64,000 nucleotides of DNA from Paractinoplanes bogorensis (GTDB lineage Bacteria > Actinomycetota > Actinomycetes > Mycobacteriales > Micromonosporaceae), in the NCBI RefSeq assembly GCF_018829635.1, contig NZ_JAHKKG010000019.1, positions 1 to 64,000 on the forward strand, written 5' to 3'. Shown here one piece after another: positions 62,072 to 64,000 of this stretch. Position 1 is the stretch's first letter. Each line of letters starts with the position of its first letter. The notes below the pieces were generated by a model that ran no database searches, was not told the DNA's origin, and was given only the letters and a program-made list of their open reading frames with translations. The position numbers and the translations under genes were made by a program.

Positions 62072-63748
62072 GTGAACTCTTTCGATAGACGACGGTTCTT
62101 GGGGCTCGCCGGGCTCGGCGCCCTGTCGATGGCCGGCGGCGGCCTCCTGACCGCGTGCGGCGACGCCAAACCGTCCGGCGGCCCCGGCACCACCACCCAG
62201 GATCAACTGCAGAAACTGCTTCCCGCGTACGCCCCGAACGAGCTCGTCAAGGCCGACATCCCGAGCGTCACCGGTGCGAACGGCTTCTTCAGCAACCCGG
62301 CCTTCCTGAAGTACCCGGCCAGCCCGGTCACGACCACGTCCGGCGTGCCCGGCAAGGGCGGCACGTACACGACGATGACCCCGCTGTGGGGCGCGATCCC
62401 GTCGGCGAGCGGCAACGCGTACTACGCGGCCGTCAACAAGGCGATCGGCGCGACGCTCAAGCTGCAGCCGGCCGACGGCAACAACTACGACAAGGTGCTG
62501 CCCACCCTGTTCGCCGGGGACAAGCTGCCCGACTGGGTGCAGGTGCCGAGCTGGAACATGGGCAACCTCGGGTTCGCCGACGCGGTCAACAAGTTCGCCG
62601 ACCTCGGGCCCTACCTGTCCGGGGACGCGATCAAGGCGTATCCGAACCTGGCCGCCATCCCGACCAGCGCCTGGCAGTGCTGCATCTGGAACGGCAAGCT
62701 GTTCGGCCTGCCCGTCTACTACAGCGGCGCGACCATCGCCGGGACGATCTTCCACCGCAAGGACATCCTGGCCAAGGAGGGGATCAACCCGGACGACATC
62801 AAGACCCCGGACGACCTGGCCGAGCTGGGCAAGCAGCTGACCAGTGCGGCGGCCGGGCGGTGGGCGTTCGACGACGTGTTCGACGCGACCGGCCAGATCT
62901 TCAAGTTCCCGGTCGACCCGAACCGCTGGGTCATCGACGAGAGCGGCAAGATCATTCACCGGTACGAGACCCCGGGCATCCTCGCCGCCCTGGAGTGGTA
63001 CCAGGCCCAGGCCAAGGCCGGACACGTGCACCCGGACGCCCTGGCCGACAAGAACCAGGAGGCCAAGCAGCGCTTCTGGAGCGGCAAGGTGGCCATCACC
63101 GGGGACGGCCCGGGCGCCTGGAAGGGCGACGACGCCAAGAGCGGCAAGGCGGCCAATCCCTCGTACGAGCGGCAGGCCTTCAAACTGCTGTCCACCGACG
63201 GCAAGCCGCAGATCTGGATGAACCCGAGCGCCGGCATGTACAGCTTCCTCAACGCGAAGCTGAGCGCCGACCAGATCAAGGAATGCCTGTCGATCGCCAA
63301 CTACCTGGCCGCGCCGTACGGGTCGGCCGAATACCTCACGGTCAACTTCGGGGTCGAGGGAACCGACTACACGATGGTCGACGGCAATCCGGTGCTGACC
63401 GAGCGCGGCAGCAAGGAGGTCGCCACGACCTATCAGTTCCTGATCACGCCGATCAGCCCGACCACCGTCATCGCCGGGCAGACCCAGGTGGTCAAGGACT
63501 ACGCCGCGTGGGAGGCCGACATGGTCAAGTACGCGGCCAAGCCGGCCTTCTACGGCATGAACGTCACCGAGCCGGCCCAGTACGCAAACATCAACCAGCC
63601 GATGGTCGACCTGATCAAGGACATCCGGTACGGGCGCAAGCCGGTCTCGGCGTACGCGGACGGCCTCAAGACCTGGAAGGCGCAGGGCGGGGAGCAGCTG
63701 CGCGCGTTCTACGAGGACATCCGCAGCAAGTACGGCACCGGCCAGTGA
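62072..63748 (+). CDS. Sugar ABC transporter substrate-binding lipoprotein (LplA-like)
   Basis: A 558-residue large binding protein of the LplA/YtcQ type used for complex oligosaccharides. The N-terminus combines a twin-arginine motif (DRRRFLGLAG) with a lipobox (GLLTACGD, cysteine about 29). Landmarks include TTTSGVPGKGGTYTTM, the DWVQVPSW segment and the C-terminal DYAAWEADMVKYA. GTG 62072 follows GGAGCGAGACA. The next permease gene overlaps its stop by four bases. Confidence 0.9.
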   Translation: MNSFDRRRFLGLAGLGALSMAGGGLLTACGDAKPSGGPGTTTQDQLQKLLPAYAPNELVKADIPSVTGANGFFSNPAFLKYPASPVTTTSGVPGKGGTYTTMTPLWGAIPSASGNAYYAAVNKAIGATLKLQPADGNNYDKVLPTLFAGDKLPDWVQVPSWNMGNLGFADAVNKFADLGPYLSGDAIKAYPNLAAIPTSAWQCCIWNGKLFGLPVYYSGATIAGTIFHRKDILAKEGINPDDIKTPDDLAELGKQLTSAAAGRWAFDDVFDATGQIFKFPVDPNRWVIDESGKIIHRYETPGILAALEWYQAQAKAGHVHPDALADKNQEAKQRFWSGKVAITGDGPGAWKGDDAKSGKAANPSYERQAFKLLSTDGKPQIWMNPSAGMYSFLNAKLSADQIKECLSIANYLAAPYGSAEYLTVNFGVEGTDYTMVDGNPVLTERGSKEVATTYQFLITPISPTTVIAGQTQVVKDYAAWEADMVKYAAKPAFYGMNVTEPAQYANINQPMVDLIKDIRYGRKPVSAYADGLKTWKAQGGEQLRAFYEDIRSKYGTGQ

Positions 63749-64000
63749 CCGCCCTGCAGTCGCGTCCGACCCGCCAGGCCGAGGTCGCGCCCGTGAAGAC
63801 GCGCCGGTGGAGACGCGACCGCTCGCTGCTGATCATGGTCGTGCCGGCCGTGGTGCTGCTGTTCGTCTTCAACTACATCCCCATGTTCGGCACGACGACG
63901 GCGTTCCAGCGCTACAGCATCTACGCCGGCTTCTGGCACAGCCCGTGGACCGGTTTCGAGACGTTCCGGCTCATGTTCGCGGACCCGCTGTTCTGGGCCT
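63745..64000 (+). CDS. Sugar ABC transporter permease (LplB-like), partial
   Basis: The start of a permease whose GTG at 63745 overlaps the binding-protein stop (GTGA). The visible 85 residues comprise a basic cytoplasmic N-terminus, one membrane helix (LLIMVVPAVVLLFVFNYIPMFG) and the LplB-typical FQRYSIYAGFWHSPWTGFETF. The gene continues beyond the right edge of the window. Confidence 0.85.
   Translation, partial: MTALQSRPTRQAEVAPVKTRRWRRDRSLLIMVVPAVVLLFVFNYIPMFGTTTAFQRYSIYAGFWHSPWTGFETFRLMFADPLFWA

Overview
The window is high-GC DNA with GTG starts, short or overlapping intergenic gaps and many solute-binding lipoproteins. It holds a complete cslA-glxA-endoglucanase cluster, SigE-family sigma factor, F420-type LLM oxidoreductases, FxSxx/HExxH-type peptide genes and several sugar ABC operons that lack their own ATPase. 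Together these point to a filamentous actinomycete; Actinoplanes or another Micromonosporaceae is my best guess (inference; no rRNA or marker gene is present).

Layout. 1-2.1 kb: a 52-bp tandem array, then a LacI regulator behind three identical palindromic operators. 2.1-8.5 kb: small membrane proteins, a Tat-exported amidohydrolase, an LLM oxidoreductase and a catalase-like/alpha-dioxygenase-like fusion enzyme. 8.4-17.7 kb: a GntR-controlled operon (binding protein, two permeases, NagB-like deaminase, GH4, BadF/GlcNAc-type kinase, GH3) that looks like uptake and stepwise breakdown of a beta-linked, possibly amino-sugar, oligosaccharide. 17.8-27.6 kb: secreted metalloprotease, ECF sigma pair, LLM oxidoreductase with divergent TetR, M15 carboxypeptidase, a two-gene PaaK-type ligase / alpha-oxoamine synthase operon, lipoprotein, DUF2255-like protein and an acetyltransferase. 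27.7-31.8 kb: branched-chain 2-oxoacid dehydrogenase genes with a divergent Lrp/AsnC regulator. 31.8-38 kb: a sorbosone-dehydrogenase-like lipoprotein and cslA-glxA-GH6 for a hyphal-tip beta-glucan. 38.5-49.4 kb: a polyol/ketose locus (P-loop kinase-HAD fusion, FGGY kinase, LacD-type aldolase, LacI, zinc dehydrogenase, polyol ABC transporter, xylulose-reductase-like SDR) with shared CATGACACCGGTGACATG-type operators. 49.5-53.1 kb: an HExxH peptide-hydroxylase operon with a 59-residue candidate precursor peptide, next to a decayed fxsT-like NB-ARC/TPR gene. 53.6-57.1 kb: two paralogous proteins of unknown function around a regulator-like gene. 57.1-64 kb: a GH3/truncated-LacI pair, a ROK regulator and the start of an LplA/LplB-like sugar importer that runs off the window.

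The strongest novelty candidates are the HExxH/precursor operon and the catalase-like/dioxygenase fusion. A second theme is local tandem duplication: about eleven unrelated arrays (unit lengths 19 to about 130 bp) sit in gene ends, linkers and promoters, apparently reshaping gene termini. All functions are inferred from sequence motifs recognised by eye; no search or computation was run.
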